DNA of 64,000 bases from Echiichthys vipera (GCA_963691815.1 OY829657.1:29609003-29673002); one strand, 5' to 3'. Counted from the first letter of the stretch, positions 52,286-63,870 are shown. A program made the numbers and translations. Notes: generated by a model not told the origin, from the sequence alone.

Positions 52286-52899
52286 CCTATTTGTTTACAT
52301 GTAAAGACGTACACAGTTTACCTACACATATAGTTATTAAAGGACACATGTAATAACAGTAAAAGACATTTTTTGAAAAAGAAAGAAAAATTGGCTATTT
52401 TGAACTTCATTAGCATCACCAGAGTCAACAAAGTAATGTAGCACCTAGCAGCTGAGGGGGGTGAAGGGAAATGAGAAATAATTGTTATTGTTAACAATGC
52501 TACTTCCTGATACACATGGGATATATAACTGTGCGAGGGGGTAGAGAATGAGAACAGTAAAACAGAATAATGTGAATTTGGGCCTTAAACATTGAGTGGA
52601 AAATAAGTTAATAAAAAGTCAATTCTAATGCCAATGGTTCAAAAATCTAGTACGCATTAAGATATCTTATGAAATACGTTTAGATAATGAATCAGCATGT
52701 ACACAAAAGTAACTAGGGAGATCATATCATATCAACAGGCATAAAAAAAAAAATGGTTTAGACGTGCAGAGGTAAGGTGAGTAAGTAAGTAATGGAGGTA
52801 ATGAACCATCAAAGTTAAAATAACAGGATCTGTTTTGTTTTGTTGTCTATACTAATAAGCTATTGCATGAAACCTAACAGAAGCATATATTTAACACTG
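52286..52899. other. Unassigned AT-rich sequence
   Basis: No coding evidence. It precedes the 5'-truncated LINE; no boundary signal was identified. Confidence 0.4.
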
Positions 52900-54960
52900 C
52901 ATGTTAACAGACTGAGCTTTAATCTCTCAAAAGGAGGGATTGCACTGTACGTGAGTGAGAGGTGGTGTAATCCCGGGCATGTACACGTGAAGAAACGTCT
53001 CTGTACCCCGGACACTGAACGGTTGACTGTGGGGATGAGGCCTTATTATTTGCCCCGGGAATTCACGTCTGCCATCATTATCGTGTTCCTCCTTCAGCTG
53101 ATGCAGTGACGTCATCCACTCCGCTGTTGCCCAGATACAGACGCAGCATCCTAATGCATTTATTGTCATCACTGGGGATTTTAATCACGTCTCACTGGAT
53201 AAAACCCTTCCAACATTTCACCAGTATGTTTACTGCCCCACCAGAGACTGTAACACACTGGATCTGTTGTATGCAAATGCTAAGGATGCAGTCCCACAGC
53301 CCTCCCCCCTCTTGGAAGATCTGACCACAACCTGGTTCTGCTGACCCCTAAGTATATTCCCCTTGTTCAGCGGCAGCCTGTCAACACTAGGAGCGTGAGG
53401 AGGTGGACTCAGGAGGCCGCTGATGCACTACAGGACTGCTTTGAGTCGACAGACTGGGATGCACTTGTTGAGCCACATGGAGAGGATCTGGACAGCATGA
53501 CCGACTGCATTACAGAATACATTAGGCTCTGTGAATACACCTCCATGCCAACCCGGACTGTACGGCGCTTCCCTAATAATAAGTCGTGGATCACCAATGA
53601 CCTGAAAGCCCTTCTTAACAAGAAGAAGAGGGCGTTTAGGTCTGGAGACAGGGAAGAACTGAGGAGAGTGCAGCATGAACTCAGGGATATGCTGAGGACC
53701 TGTAAAGACGTCTACTGGAGGAAGCTGAAGGCTAAACTCCAGCAGAACAATGTGAGGGATGTGTGGACTGGTATGAAGCAGATCACTGGGTGTAAGGTGA
53801 GCGACAGACAGCCATCAGGCAGCCTGGAGAGAGCAAACGAGCTGAACAGATTCTTCAATAGGTTCAGCTCACAGTCTTCTGTCGTCTCCAGGAAACCTCC
53901 AGACCCCCACACACCCTCACACATCTTACGTCATGAAGGTGCTGGAGAGACTGGTTTTGGTCAACCTGAGGACACATGTGAGTCCCCTGCTAGACCCTCT
54001 GCAATTTGCTTACCAGCCCCACTTGGGAGTTGTCATCTACCTGCTGCAACGACCACATTCGCAAATGGATGGTGGAGGAGGTACTGTGAGAATCCAATTT
54101 TTTGATTTCTCTAGTGCTTTTAACACCATTGTCTGTATGGGAAGTGTTCTGTCTGATGTGGTGGTAAGTGATACAGGAGCTCCACAGGGGACTGTACTGT
54201 CTCCTTTTCTGTTCACCTTATACACCACTGACTTTCAGTACAACACTGTGTCGTGTCACCTGCAAAAGTTCTCTGACGACTCGGCTGTTGTTGGGTGTAT
54301 AAGTGAGGGACAGGAGGAGGAGCACAGGGCACTGGTAGACAACTTTGTGAAGTGGACTGGACAGAATCACCTGCGGCCAGAGAGATGGTGATAGATTTCA
54401 GGAAGAAGAGGATGACGGCTTTCCAACCTCTGTGCATTCTGGGAAAGGAGGTGGAGGCGTAGGAGGATTACAAGTACCTGTGTGTTACCATCAACCACAG
54501 ACTGGACTGGAGATCTAACACTGAAGCTGTTTACAGGGGATGAGCAGACTTTACTTCCTGAGGAAGCTGAGATCCTTCAACGTGTGCAGCAAGATGTTGG
54601 AGATCTTTTATCAGTCTGTGGTGGCCAGTGTACTTTTCTTTGCCGTGGTTTTTTGGGAAGCAGCATTGGAGCCAGCGACACCAACAGACTCAACATACTG
54701 ATCAGGAAGACTGGCTCTGTGATTGGCTGCAAACAGAACATTCTGGAGGCTGTGGTGGAGAGGAGGACAACTGTTATCCATCATGGATAATCCTCTCCAC
54801 CCTCTCCAACTCACACTGGTCAGACAGCGGAGCACCTTCTCCAGAAGGCTGCTTCAGCTTCGCTGTCGTAGCAACAGATACAGGAAATCTTTCCCATCCA
54901 CAATCCATCACTTTTTATAATAACTCTCTCACCTCTGCCTGACAGAGAACTCTGCTCTCT
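52900..54960 (+). pseudogene. Rex1/CR1-superfamily LINE remnant
   Basis: Plus strand. Endonuclease end: RGIALYVSERWC-like piece, ITGDFNHVSLDKTLPTFHQY and NTLDLLYANAKDAVP in shifted frames. Long frame 53395-53930: RRWTQEAADALQDCFESTDW, TRTVRRFPNNKSWITNDLKA, LLNKKKRAFRSGDREELRRV, GSLERANELNRFFNRFSSQS. Most of the fingers/palm of the RT is deleted; it resumes at about 53935 with VLERLVLVNLRTHVSPLLDP, FFDFSSAFNTI, GAPQGTVLSPFLFTLYTTDF and CHLQKFSDDSAVVGC (FSDD). The C-terminus is SRLYFLRKLRSFNVCSKML onward in other frames, ending about 54945. Rex1/Babar is the likely family, from memory. Confidence 0.75.
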
Positions 54961-55079
54961 CTACAGTTTTTTAAAAATATTGTTATAGTATATTTTCCAT
55001 ATTTTGTTGTATATATTATTATTTTGTTTATGAGTGTTTTCTGTTTATGAGAGAACAACAAGGTACCAGGCTCCAGCTC

Positions 55080-55262
55080 AGAGATCCTGAGACCAGTGGG
55101 ACCAGGTGTACACAGAGATCTTCCGGAAAATAGGCACGAGCCGAGGAGGGAGGGTCCTTCTACCAGGTTTCGAGGGACACCAACGGCGGTCCAAGTGGGG
55201 AGCACAACATGGTACCATCTAAATCACTGCACCAGGGCACGGGTAACAGCTGAACAACACCA
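55080..55262 (+). pseudogene. Retroviral integrase C-terminal fragment
   Basis: Frame with HEPRREGPSTRFRGTPTAVQ followed by VGSTTWYHLNHCTRA. This has the pattern of the C-terminal DNA-binding domain of gamma-like retroviral integrases (W..P..EGP......TPTAV.V.G...W.H..H). It is isolated, with no other pol piece next to it. Confidence 0.5.
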
Positions 55263-55689
55263 AATCAAATCATTTCTAAAAATCAATCCTCACCTTAACT
55301 TGACAGCTCCAACATAGAAAATCAGAAAATATATTATTGCTCACTCGTTCCTCAGTCAGTAACAGTAGTCCATGCTCAACTTTCAAAGCCATAAAGATCC
55401 AAACTTTCTAACGCTTGTTCCTCTGTTGGTCTCTAAACTGAGCAAGTTATGATGCGTCAATGATGGAAACAAAACAAACAGCCTCTTCATTGTAGCGCCA
55501 TGACATGAAAGAGCCGACACTTGCTGAGCTGCAGTGTTGACAAGCTTTTTATTAATAAAGTTGGTTTGATTGATTAATATTCAATGTAGCGTTTATTATA
55601 TTGGTTATATATAGCCTACAGTGATATTCTTGCTATGCCTCAGCAAAAAAACACAAGAATATTTTTCATAGAAATTATTGTATTTCAAA
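55263..55689. other. Unassigned sequence
   Basis: No frame or repeat recognised between the integrase scrap and the LINE tail. Confidence 0.4.
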
Positions 55690-58600
55690 CGGCCCACAGA
55701 ACTTCAAATACTGTGTCTCATCTCATCTCATCTTCATCCACTTATCCGGGGTCGGGTGGCGGGGGCAGCAGCTTAAGCAGGGGACCCCAAACTTCCCATT
55801 CCCGGGCCACATTAACCAGCTCTAACTGGGGGATCCCGAGGTTTTCCCAGGCCAGTGTGAAGATATAATCTCTCCAACTAGTCCTGGGTCTTCCCCGAGG
55901 CCTCCTCCCAGCTGGACGTGCCTGAAACACCTCCCTAGGGAGGCGCCCAGGGGGCATCCTTAATAGATGCCCGAACTACCTCAACTGGCTCCTTTAACCG
56001 CAAAGGAGCAGGGCCTCTACTCCGAGTTCCTCACGGATGGCTGAACTTCACACCCAATCTCTAAGGGAGACTCCAGCCACCCTCCTGAGAAAACCCATTT
56101 CGGCCGCTTGTACCCGCGACCTCGTTCTTTCGGTCATGACCCAGCTTTCATGACCATAGGTGAGGGTAGGAACAAAGATTGACTGGTAGGTCGAGAGCTT
56201 TGCCTTCTGGCTCAGCTCTCTTTTCGTCACAACGGTGCGGTAGAGCGACTGCAACACCGCCCCCGCTGCTCCGCTGCTTCGATTCTCCGGCCAAACTCAC
56301 GCTCCATCGTCCCCTCACTCGTGAACATGATTCCGAGGTACTTGAACACTTCACTTGGGGTAAGGACTCATTCCCTACCTGGAGTAAGCAATCCACTGGT
56401 TTCCTGCTGAGAGCCATGGCCTCAGATTTAGAGGTGCTGATCCTCATCCCAGCCGTTTCACACTCGGCTGCGAACCGATCCAGTGAGTGCTGAAGGTCCC
56501 TGACCGACGATGCCATCAGGACCACATCATCTGCAAAAAGCAGAGACGAGATCCTCAGCCCACCGAACTGCAACCCCTCCCCACCACGACTACGCCTTGA
56601 TATCCTGTCCATGAAAATCACGAACAGGATCAGTGACAAAGCACACCCCTGGCGGCGGCCAACCCCCACCGGGAACGAAATCGACTTACTGCCAAGGATC
56701 CGGACACAGCTCTCACTTTGGGTGTACAGAGATTGGATGGCCCACAGAAGTGACCCCCTCACCCCATACTCCCGCAGCACCTCCCACAGTATCTCCCGAA
56801 GGACCCGGTCATATGCCTTCTCCAGATCCACAAAACACATGTAGACTGGATGAGCATACTCCCAGGCCCCCTCCAGGATCCTTGCGAGAATGAAAAGCTG
56901 GTCAGTTGTTCCACGTCCATGACGGAATCCACATTGTTCCTCTTCAACCTGAGGTTCGACTATAGGACGAACCCTCCTTTCCAGTACCTTGGAGTAGACT
57001 TTACCAGGGAGGCTGAGTAGTGTGATACCCCTGTAATTGGCACACACCCTCTGGTCCCCCTTTTTAAACAGAGGAACCACCACCCCGGTCTGCCACTCCC
57101 TTGGCACTGTCCCATACTTCCACGCAATGTTGTAGAGACATTTCAACCAAGACAGCCCCTCCAAACCCAAAGCTTTCAGCATTTCTGGACTAATCTCATC
57201 AATCCCTGGAGCTTTGCCACTGTGGAGTTATTTGACTACCTCAGTGACTTTCGCCAGAGATATTGACAATGATTCCCCATCAGCCTCCAGCTCTGCCTCT
57301 ACAAAAGAGGGCGTGTTAGTCGGATTAAGAAGTTCCTGAAAGTGCTCCTTCCACCGCCCGATTACCTGATCCACTGAGGTCACCAGCGTCCCGTCCTTAC
57401 TGTAAACAGCTTGGACGGTTCCCCGTTTCCCCCTCCTGAGATGTCGAATGGCTTTCCAGAAGCACCTTGGTGCCGCCCGAAAGTCCTTCTCGATGACTTC
57501 TCCTCCCACACCCGCTGCTTTGCCTCTGACACAGCAGAGGCTGCAGCCCTACTGGCGTGTTGGTACCTTGCAACTGCCTCCGGAGTCTTCAGGGATAACA
57601 TATCCCATATCCTGCCGGAGGTGTGAGTTGAAGATCTCTCGGACAGGGGCCTCCTCCAGACATTCCCAGTTCACCCGCACTACTCGTTTGGGTTTACCTG
57701 GTCTGTCCAGAATCTTCCCCCATCCTCTGATCCAACTCATCATCAGATGGTGATCAGTTGACAGCTCTGCCCCTCTCTTCACTCGAGTGTCCAAAACATA
57801 CGGCCTCAGATCAGATGATACAATCACAAAATCGATCATCGACCTTTGGCCTAGGGTGCTCTGGTACCACGTACACTCATGAGCATCCTTATGTTCGAAC
57901 ATGGTGTTAGTTATAGATAATCCGTGACTAGCACAGAAGTCTAATAACTGACGACCACTCGGATTTAGATCAGGGAGGCCGTTCCTCCCAATCACGCCTC
58001 TCCAGGTGTCTCCATCATTGCCCACGTGGGCATTGAAGTCTCCCAGCAGAACTATGGAGACCCTGAATGGAGTCCTGCATGGGGCCGCCCGGAGCCTCAC
58101 ACCCTGGCCAACTCCAGAGAAGAATAGGGTCCAACCCCTATTCAGGAGTACGGTTCCAGAACCGAGACTGCGTGTCGAGGTAAGCCCCACCAGATCTAAC
58201 TGGTAGCGCTCCACCTCCCGCACAAGCTCCGGCTCCTTCCCCGACAGAGAGGTGACATTCCACATCCCAAGAGCCAGCCTCTGCTGCCCGTGTCTGGTCC
58301 GTCGAGGCCCCTCACCTTCACTGCCACCCGTGCAGCGCACCCGACACAAGTGGTTCCTCCTACGAGTGGTGGGCCCACATGATGGAGAGGAAGGAGGTGC
58401 CACGTCACTTTTTCAGGCTGTGCCCGGCCGGGCTCTGTGGCAAACCCTGCCATCAGGCGCTCGCCGGCGAGCCCTCCGTCTGGGCCTCGGGCCCCGGGCT
58501 TCCTCCGGGCAGGGTCTCTCTTCCTCTTCCTTGTTTGTCCATTGAGTCTTTGTGAACCATTCTTAGTCCGGCCCCTCGCCTTAGACTACTTTGCCATGGG

Positions 58601-58700
58601 AGACCCTAGCAGGAGCACTAGGCTCCAGACAACACAGCCCTCTGGTTCACAGGGACACACAAACCTCTCCACCACGATAAAGTGATGGTTCCCGGAGAAC
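55690..58700 (-). pseudogene. I/Nimb-like LINE with endonuclease and RT
   Basis: Minus-strand LINE with 3' tail (GATGA)n-like at 55693-55735. 5' region at 58700 begins TGGTTCTCCGG on the minus strand and CATCACTTTATCGTGG. Endonuclease (57549-58403): LALGMWNVTSLSGKEPELV, VLLGDFNAHVGNDGDTWRGV, CTWYQSTLGQRSMIDFVIVS, LSTDHHLMMSWIRG; a central part of the endonuclease is deleted between GVGQGVRLRAA and PFRVSIVLL. RT (56148-57182): YRGITLLSLPGKVYSKVLER, EQCGFRHGRGTTDQL, YMCFVDLEKAYDRVLREI, RRQGCALSLILFVIFMDRIS, LLFADDVVLMASSVRDLQHS. C-terminus GRRPRGRPRTSWRDYIFTLA. Family I/Nimb is a best guess. Confidence 0.8.
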
Positions 58701-58804
58701 CTTAGTCTAATTGACGGAAATCCATTGTGGCGACTGAGAAATTTAATCCCTGCAATTTCATGTTAATCTGATAAATTTTGTCATATAAATCAGATTTTCT
58801 GTTG

Positions 58805-58819
58805 CCAGTAGGGGGCGCT
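58805..58819 (+). promoter_or_regulatory. CTCF-like motif 1
   Basis: CCAGTAGGGGGCGCT matches the vertebrate CTCF core consensus CCASYAGRKGGCRS at every position. Binding is not shown by sequence alone. Confidence 0.5.
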
Positions 58820-59306
58820 GTGTCTGTTGGACGATATGGCATGTAGTTGACCTCAGTCCTCGACTCTAAAGGTCTCTGGGAAATGTGGTGCAGTTTGGGG
58901 AATTCAAGCTGAAGTTAGAGTGACTTCCTGTTTATGAGGGGCGGTACAAAATGCCTGCCATGCCATTACCCAACATACAAAAAACATGCATTGTGTTAGC
59001 CTACATCAAGTGTAGAACCCACAATATGAGTTTCATGTAAATTGGTAGATATTTGTCATTTTTCCTGTTGCCTGTTATGAATCATGAGAAATTTGGGGCA
59101 TATTGGACAATGTATGTTGAAGTTACAACCACTTCCTGTTTCACGGCGAAGGATGGTCGCCACGACAACAGAATTAGATGAAAAGACAAAAGCTACATGA
59201 TCAAGCATCATGAAGGTCTTAAGTATGTGCTGACAGGATTTGGGGTGGATGTGTTCAACCGGCTAGGAAAAGAACATCAAAATATATCAAATGTAACTTC
59301 CTGTCA

Positions 59307-59320
59307 CCAGTAGGGGCGCT
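59307..59320 (+). promoter_or_regulatory. CTCF-like motif 2, one G short
   Basis: CCAGTAGGGGCGCT, same module as motif 1 but with one G deleted, which breaks spacing in the core. Confidence 0.3.
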
Positions 59321-59611
59321 ATGACAATGATCAAAATTGTCCTACATACGTGTTTAGGGTGCGAGTCTTATCATACATGTGAAGTTTGGAAAAGAACTGA
59401 ACACCTGGTGTGCAGTTTTAGCAGTGTCTTTTGTCATGGCGTTCCATCAAAATCGGCCGTGCCGCCACAGCTGTGCCGTTACACAACATCGTCCCATGGT
59501 CATAGTGAAGCATTATTCACGTCTTAAGGTTCTCATCACCACTTTTGAGGAGGATGTGATGAACCAGTCAGGCAGAGGACATCAAAGTAAAAAACATGTA
59601 ATTTCCTGTTA

Positions 59612-59626
59612 CCAGCAGGGGGCGCT
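59612..59626 (+). promoter_or_regulatory. CTCF-like motif 3
   Basis: CCAGCAGGGGGCGCT, a full match to the CTCF core consensus, 807 bp from motif 1 and in the same orientation. Confidence 0.5.
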
Positions 59627-60726
59627 ATGACTATACTTAAATATTGTCCTATAGATGTGTTCAGACCGAGAGTCCAATCATGCCTGACCTCTGACTGACC
59701 CTGTCAATTTATGTGCGACCCAAATTATTTTATGAGCTTGGGGAAGAAATAATTTACAAAAAATGTAAATACACAATAAGAAATTGAGACGAACTATAAT
59801 TCTGTTTTTGTCCAGCACCTTTTCATCCTGTACAAGGTTGAGCGCATTCTCTCTTTTTTAATAAAAACAACGGCTTCACGGATCTGCATGCAGACGACTG
59901 GATATATGGGAGTGCTTGTTAATGTTATATGGTCGTGGGAGAAACATGGACATATGTAATATATCTTCATTGTTTGCCCATGCAACAGCGTGACAAACAA
60001 AACTGTAAGATTGGGTTTTAAATATTTGAAAACGGTCTTAAAGAAGTCGAGCAGTGCACTTGTTCATTTGTGGCTGCAGCTGGCAAAGTGGACCGAGCTG
60101 ACAGATGGATGACAGCGCCAGCTGTTTATTTACGGAGATCCGTAATAGTCCCTAACTCCGTGTCCTGACGACACGCGACGTGACCGAGCATCACCGATAA
60201 AATCACTTTGATTTCTCTCCTTTTGTATAGTCCTTATAGATCTGGCAGCGAGTGACGCTGTGTGCTGATCTGCACTTTTGTCGGACGCCCGGTGCGCGTT
60301 GAAAGAGCTGGTTTTGAGGTTGAAATTATGAATTATCTAAACGAGACGTCCTCATTTCACTACGAAACCTAAATACATCTGCTGTTGTAACTAAACAGGC
60401 CAGATAAGGAGGAAATAACTCTCATTACAGTGTGTGTGACTGTGTTTGGGGCTGAGATCCCACTACAGCAACAGAAGCGAAAACCTTTTTGATGTTGCTT
60501 TGTTTTGTTTACAAAAAGCAACAATTGAGCATTTCTGTTTACAAAAAACAACGATGGAGCAGTGCAGACGTATTTTCCATGTGTAGATGTCATATCCATA
60601 TTTATGACTATGTAACAACATAGCAATAGTTGTTTGCATAGCAGCTATCAGCGCCTTTCTACAGCTATGCAACATCAACAGTGAAAGCAAGTTTTGCTTT
60701 TCCCTGTACTTCTCAGCAGGGGGGGT

Positions 60727-60962
60727 GCTTAAGTGCCCTCTAGGAGCCAAAAACGCATGCTAAAGTGTCCTTATGGAGCCAAAACGTGTGCTTAAGTGTG
60801 CTCTAGGAGCCAACACGCATGCTAAAGTGGCCTACTGGAGCCAAAACGTGTGCTAAATTGTCATGGAGCCAAAACGTGTGCTAAAGTGTCCTCTAGGAGC
60901 CAAAACGCACGCTAAAGTGGCCTCATGGAGCCAAAACGTGTGCTAAAGTGTCCTCATGGAAA
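60727..60962 (+). repeat. ~35-bp minisatellite
   Basis: About seven units of GGAGCCAAAACGTGTGCTAA followed by AGTGTCCTCA or AGTGGCCT, with alternating GTGTGCT and GCATGCT/GCACGCT versions. Confidence 0.9.
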
Positions 60963-61325
60963 TACATGAAATTCTCAATATCTAAAGCACACTGATGCGA
61001 GTGCCCGATGACCAGCCATCTCCCGGACATGCAGGGCCCCTTCATTGCTGCTTGCAGCTTTAATTGTTTATTATAACCCAAATTTGTTAAGGTCTTGTTT
61101 TTATTTCAGATTTTAATTGTACAAATCTTTCCTGGCCTTTTGGAAACAAGTGGAGCCATCTGCAAATGAAAAATTTGTCAAAATCTCCTCCGCCAATGCT
61201 GCCTCAGGTATCACCCCACACCAAGCTAAAACACTGCTACTCGTTTATGAATTGAAGCTATTTCTGCTGTATCTTTCTATGGGCCTGTCTCAGGAATCTA
61301 ACCAATTGTTTTTTGATTCACCGGA

Positions 61326-61670
61326 CCACCCCTCCTCTCTGCTTCTGCATAGTGATGTTTATTATTTGTTGGGTCTATGTTTATCATAAATAAGTCATAG
61401 AGTGTGGTCTTTACTTAGTTTGTAAAGTGTCCTGAGATAACTGTTGTTATGATTTGGCACTATAAATAAATTTGAATTGAATTGAATTGAATTATTTGTT
61501 TTTGTGCCTTGACTCACTGTATTAATTGGACTGTTTTCTAGAACATCATGGACTGCACAGAGATATTTTGTCAGACCCCCTCCTCTCTGCTTCTGCATAG
61601 CGATGTTTATTATTTGTCTTTGTGCCTTGACACACTGTATTAATTGGACTGTTTTCTGACATGTAGCATT
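61326..61670 (+). repeat. Local direct duplication split by L2 tail
   Basis: CCTCCTCTCTGCTTCTGCAT followed by AG.GATGTTTATTATTTGT occurs at 61331 and 61579; the continuation TTTGTGCCTTGAC.CACTGTA is at 61500 and 61618. The first copy is interrupted by the 120-bp L2 tail. Confidence 0.85.
61371..61490 (+). mobile_element. L2 3' tail, severely 5'-truncated
   Basis: GGGTCTATGTTTATCATAAA through AAAGTGTCCTGAGATAACTG to (GAATT)n, matching the end of the L2 at 31494-31620 in opposite orientation. ATTATTTGTT is duplicated at 61361-61370 and 61491-61500. Confidence 0.85.
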
Positions 61671-61761
61671 AATAAATTATCAGAGGTTCACTTGATGTTT
61701 ACCATTTACTTGATATTTAATTGCATCCTACACAGTGGCTGGGCCATAAATACATCAGACA

Positions 61762-62011
61762 TTTTGGGGTGACTGTGGATCAGTGATAGAGTGGGTCGTC
61801 CTCCATTCGAGAGATTGACGTTTCGATCCCCAGCTTCTCCGGTCCACATGTCGAGGTGTCATTGGGCTCCCCGTGTGCCATGGGTGTGTGTGTGAATGTG
61901 GTGTTAATTGTTAGATTAGATGGTATGTAGAAGTCTACTGCCATCAGTGTGAATGGGTGAATGTGACAAGCAGTGTGAAAGCGCCTTGAGTAGTCAAGTA
62001 CAAGTCCTTTT
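61762..62011 (+). mobile_element. tRNA-derived SINE, plus strand
   Basis: Same family as 22921-23231: TGGATCAGTGATAGAGTGG (A-box-like), GTTTCGATCCCCAGC (B box), GGTCCACATGTCGAGGTGTC and GTGAAAGCGCCTTGAGTAGT. The internal part after GGTGTCATTGGG is shorter than in the other copy. Its tail TACAAGTCCTTTT is the target of the PLE insertion that follows. Confidence 0.75.
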
Positions 62012-62557
62012 GGGCCTGTGAATGTTCTCATTCGTCCAGGTCATCGTTATCCTCAAAGCAATTTCAGTCAAAAACAACTGGACTGGTTGTTTGTCTAGGA
62101 AGACGTTTCACCTCTCATCCAAGAGGCTTCATCAGTTCATGTACGCATCTGACCAGGCTGGGACTGGTCCAACTAACTAATTTACAATGCCGCCCTTTCG
62201 TCCCTTCCCAGGAGATTCAACAATCTAACCTCAAAGGACAACTGTTCACACATGGCCCGGGTGACCCCAACGACTGTCGTTCAGACTCAATAGAGCACTA
62301 ACGAAGTCGAAACCAACTGCCCACCAACGACTGTCACTCTAACGACGGGCGTGGGCATTTGGAGCACAAAGGGTTTCAGTGACATCATCGGCCTTGTGAG
62401 AGGTTAAATACCTGGATCTCCACACCAGTTAGTTGGACCAGTCCCAGCCTGGTCAGATGCGTACATGAACTGATGAAGCCTCTTGGATGAGAGGTGAAAC
62501 GTCTTCCTAGACAAACAACCAGTCCAGTTGTTTTTGACTGAAATTGCTTTGAGGATA
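62012..62557. mobile_element. PLE insertion with inverted ends, 13-bp target duplication
   Basis: TACAAGTCCTTTT is repeated exactly at 61999-62011 and 62558-62570. The left arm (62017-62178) is the inverted PLE 3' end. The right part (62179-62557) is a plus-strand PLE 3' piece (last codons, tail, terminal TTGCTTTGAGGAT). The arms are complementary over about 120 bp with about 230 bp between them. It is the same type of event as 44373-44630, with a longer spacer. Confidence 0.9.
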
Positions 62558-62570
62558 TACAAGTCCTTTT

Positions 62571-63480
62571 ACGTTTTTATGAAGAAATACTTGTATTTTA
62601 AATGAGCTGAACTCCCAACAGTAACATAAGGCACCATGTATATGTTTGTAGTAATAACTGGAGCTTTATGTATATATTATTTACAATCATAGTTATAAAA
62701 ACATATCAAGAGGATTTTACTTACTTTTGGTAAAATCAGAGTAACTTTTTATACAATATTTGGGTAGAGGTTAATTCCTTTGGATAACTTTTTCTTATAT
62801 TGAAATAAAAATTCATAAAATAATGATTTCTTTGCAAAATATTTGAAGTAAACCAGTGGATGAACAGCATGGGTTTGCTGCTGACATTTAACTGCACACA
62901 GGAATAGCGACATCCGTCTGAGCTGAACACCTAAAAATAACAAGGCACCTTGTATAGGTTTGTACCAAGGGAGAATGGGGTGATTCACATTTTCATGGAA
63001 CATGGTAAGTAAAAGTAGAAAAAAAAAAACCCTTTTTCCCTGATGACTGCAGCCACCTCTGGTTCACTGTAGATCCTTTGAATGACCATGTCCTCCTCCT
63101 CAAAAACAACAGTCACACCAGTCAAGTTAAGCTCATAAGATTGCTCGATGCTGCCACAGCGCTAACATCAGTTAAAAAAACAAATAAATAAATAATCAAG
63201 GTGAACAGCATCCCCATCGCAGTTTGTAACATGAGACATGATTTCTCATCTGGTATGACCACAAACTTTATAAAAGCCAAGAACATCATTGAGGTTACCA
63301 CAGACTGTAAAATAGATACTTTATTTTATACTATCCATGGAGTGGACAGTTAGCATTATATAGCTAGCAGTTTGCCACAGATGTTGATAGTGCTATAGGT
63401 TCTAAGGGATCTTTTAGTTTGAGCAAACTGCTACCTAATGCTAACATTAGATTAGTTGCTGCTGCTAACCTATCCAAAAG
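62571..63480. other. Unassigned sequence
   Basis: AT-rich with no gene recognised. AAGGCACC.TGTATA.GTTTGTA occurs at 62627 and 62942, a weak ~315-bp direct repetition. (AAAT)n is present at 63180-63195. Confidence 0.4.
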
Positions 63481-63489
63481 GGAATCTAA

Positions 63490-63640
63490 AGGTGCATTCA
63501 CACCTAGCCGCAACAGATGCGACAAAACGCTTGAAATGCGAGTAATGTGTCTCGTGATCATATTTATCATTATATGATCAAGCGACACGTTTTTGAGCGA
63601 CAGGCAGTTAGCGAGTAGCCGCCTTAAGCTCAGCCATGTT
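63490..63640. repeat. Possible DNA-transposon end with inner palindrome
   Basis: AAGGTGCATTCACACCTAGC resembles hAT-type terminal sequence. Further in, TGATCATAT and ATATGATCA form a short inverted repeat (63556-63582). No second terminus was found in the window. Confidence 0.3.
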
Positions 63641-63723
63641 GTGCTAAATTAGAAGTTATGCTAGTGCTAACCAGGTCTGAATGCTTCTAAAAGAACAGGA
63701 ATGAGCTCTCAGATGAAGTGTGT

Positions 63724-63739
63724 GGCTCTTAAAAGAGCC
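63724..63739 (-). promoter_or_regulatory. Histone mRNA 3' stem-loop
   Basis: The minus strand reads GGCTCTTTTAAGAGCC followed by ACACA: the canonical replication-dependent histone 3'-end stem-loop (6-bp stem, TTTT-type loop context). It lies 35 nt downstream of the H4 stop codon, as in real histone genes, and would direct SLBP/U7-dependent cleavage. Confidence 0.85.
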
Positions 63740-63773
63740 CGGTATGTTTTAGTGAGATCAGACAGTCAGTGAT

Positions 63774-63818
63774 TTAACCTCCAAAGCCGTACAGGGTGCT
63801 GACCTGCCTCTTCAGGTA
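63774..63818 (-). pseudogene. Histone H4 C-terminal fragment
   Basis: The minus strand encodes YLKRQVSTLYGFGG and a TAA stop. Histone H4 ends YALKRQGRTLYGFGG, so one codon (Ala) is missing and GR is replaced by VS. Upstream sequence (63819-63870) does not continue as H4. With the stem-loop it shows the 3' end of an H4 gene, now truncated. It may be a relic or the end of a rearranged copy; histone clusters nearby cannot be judged from this window. Confidence 0.8.
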
Positions 63819-63870
63819 GCTGGCCTCTGGAAGATCAGACCGGGATATGCTTCACTCTGTAGTGATGGCT

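Larger units (their letters stand above)
58750..61060 (+). repeat. Dispersed repeat with GGGGGCGCT modules and minisatellite
   Basis: The modules CTTCCTGT..CCAG.AGGGGGCGCTATG recur at about 58795, 59298 and 59603, each followed by diverged similar sequence (TTGTCCTA.A.A.GTGTTYAG). The end AGGGCCCCTTCATTGCTGCTTG (about 61020-61045) resembles the terminus of a common fish repeat. 59700-60700 has no gene and no recognised frame. The extent of a single element is uncertain. Confidence 0.5.

Noticed and set aside
56179..58206. Plus-strand frames opposite the I/Nimb-like LINE
   Set aside because: Antisense of the endonuclease and RT; Pro/Ser-rich composition reflects the complementary strand.
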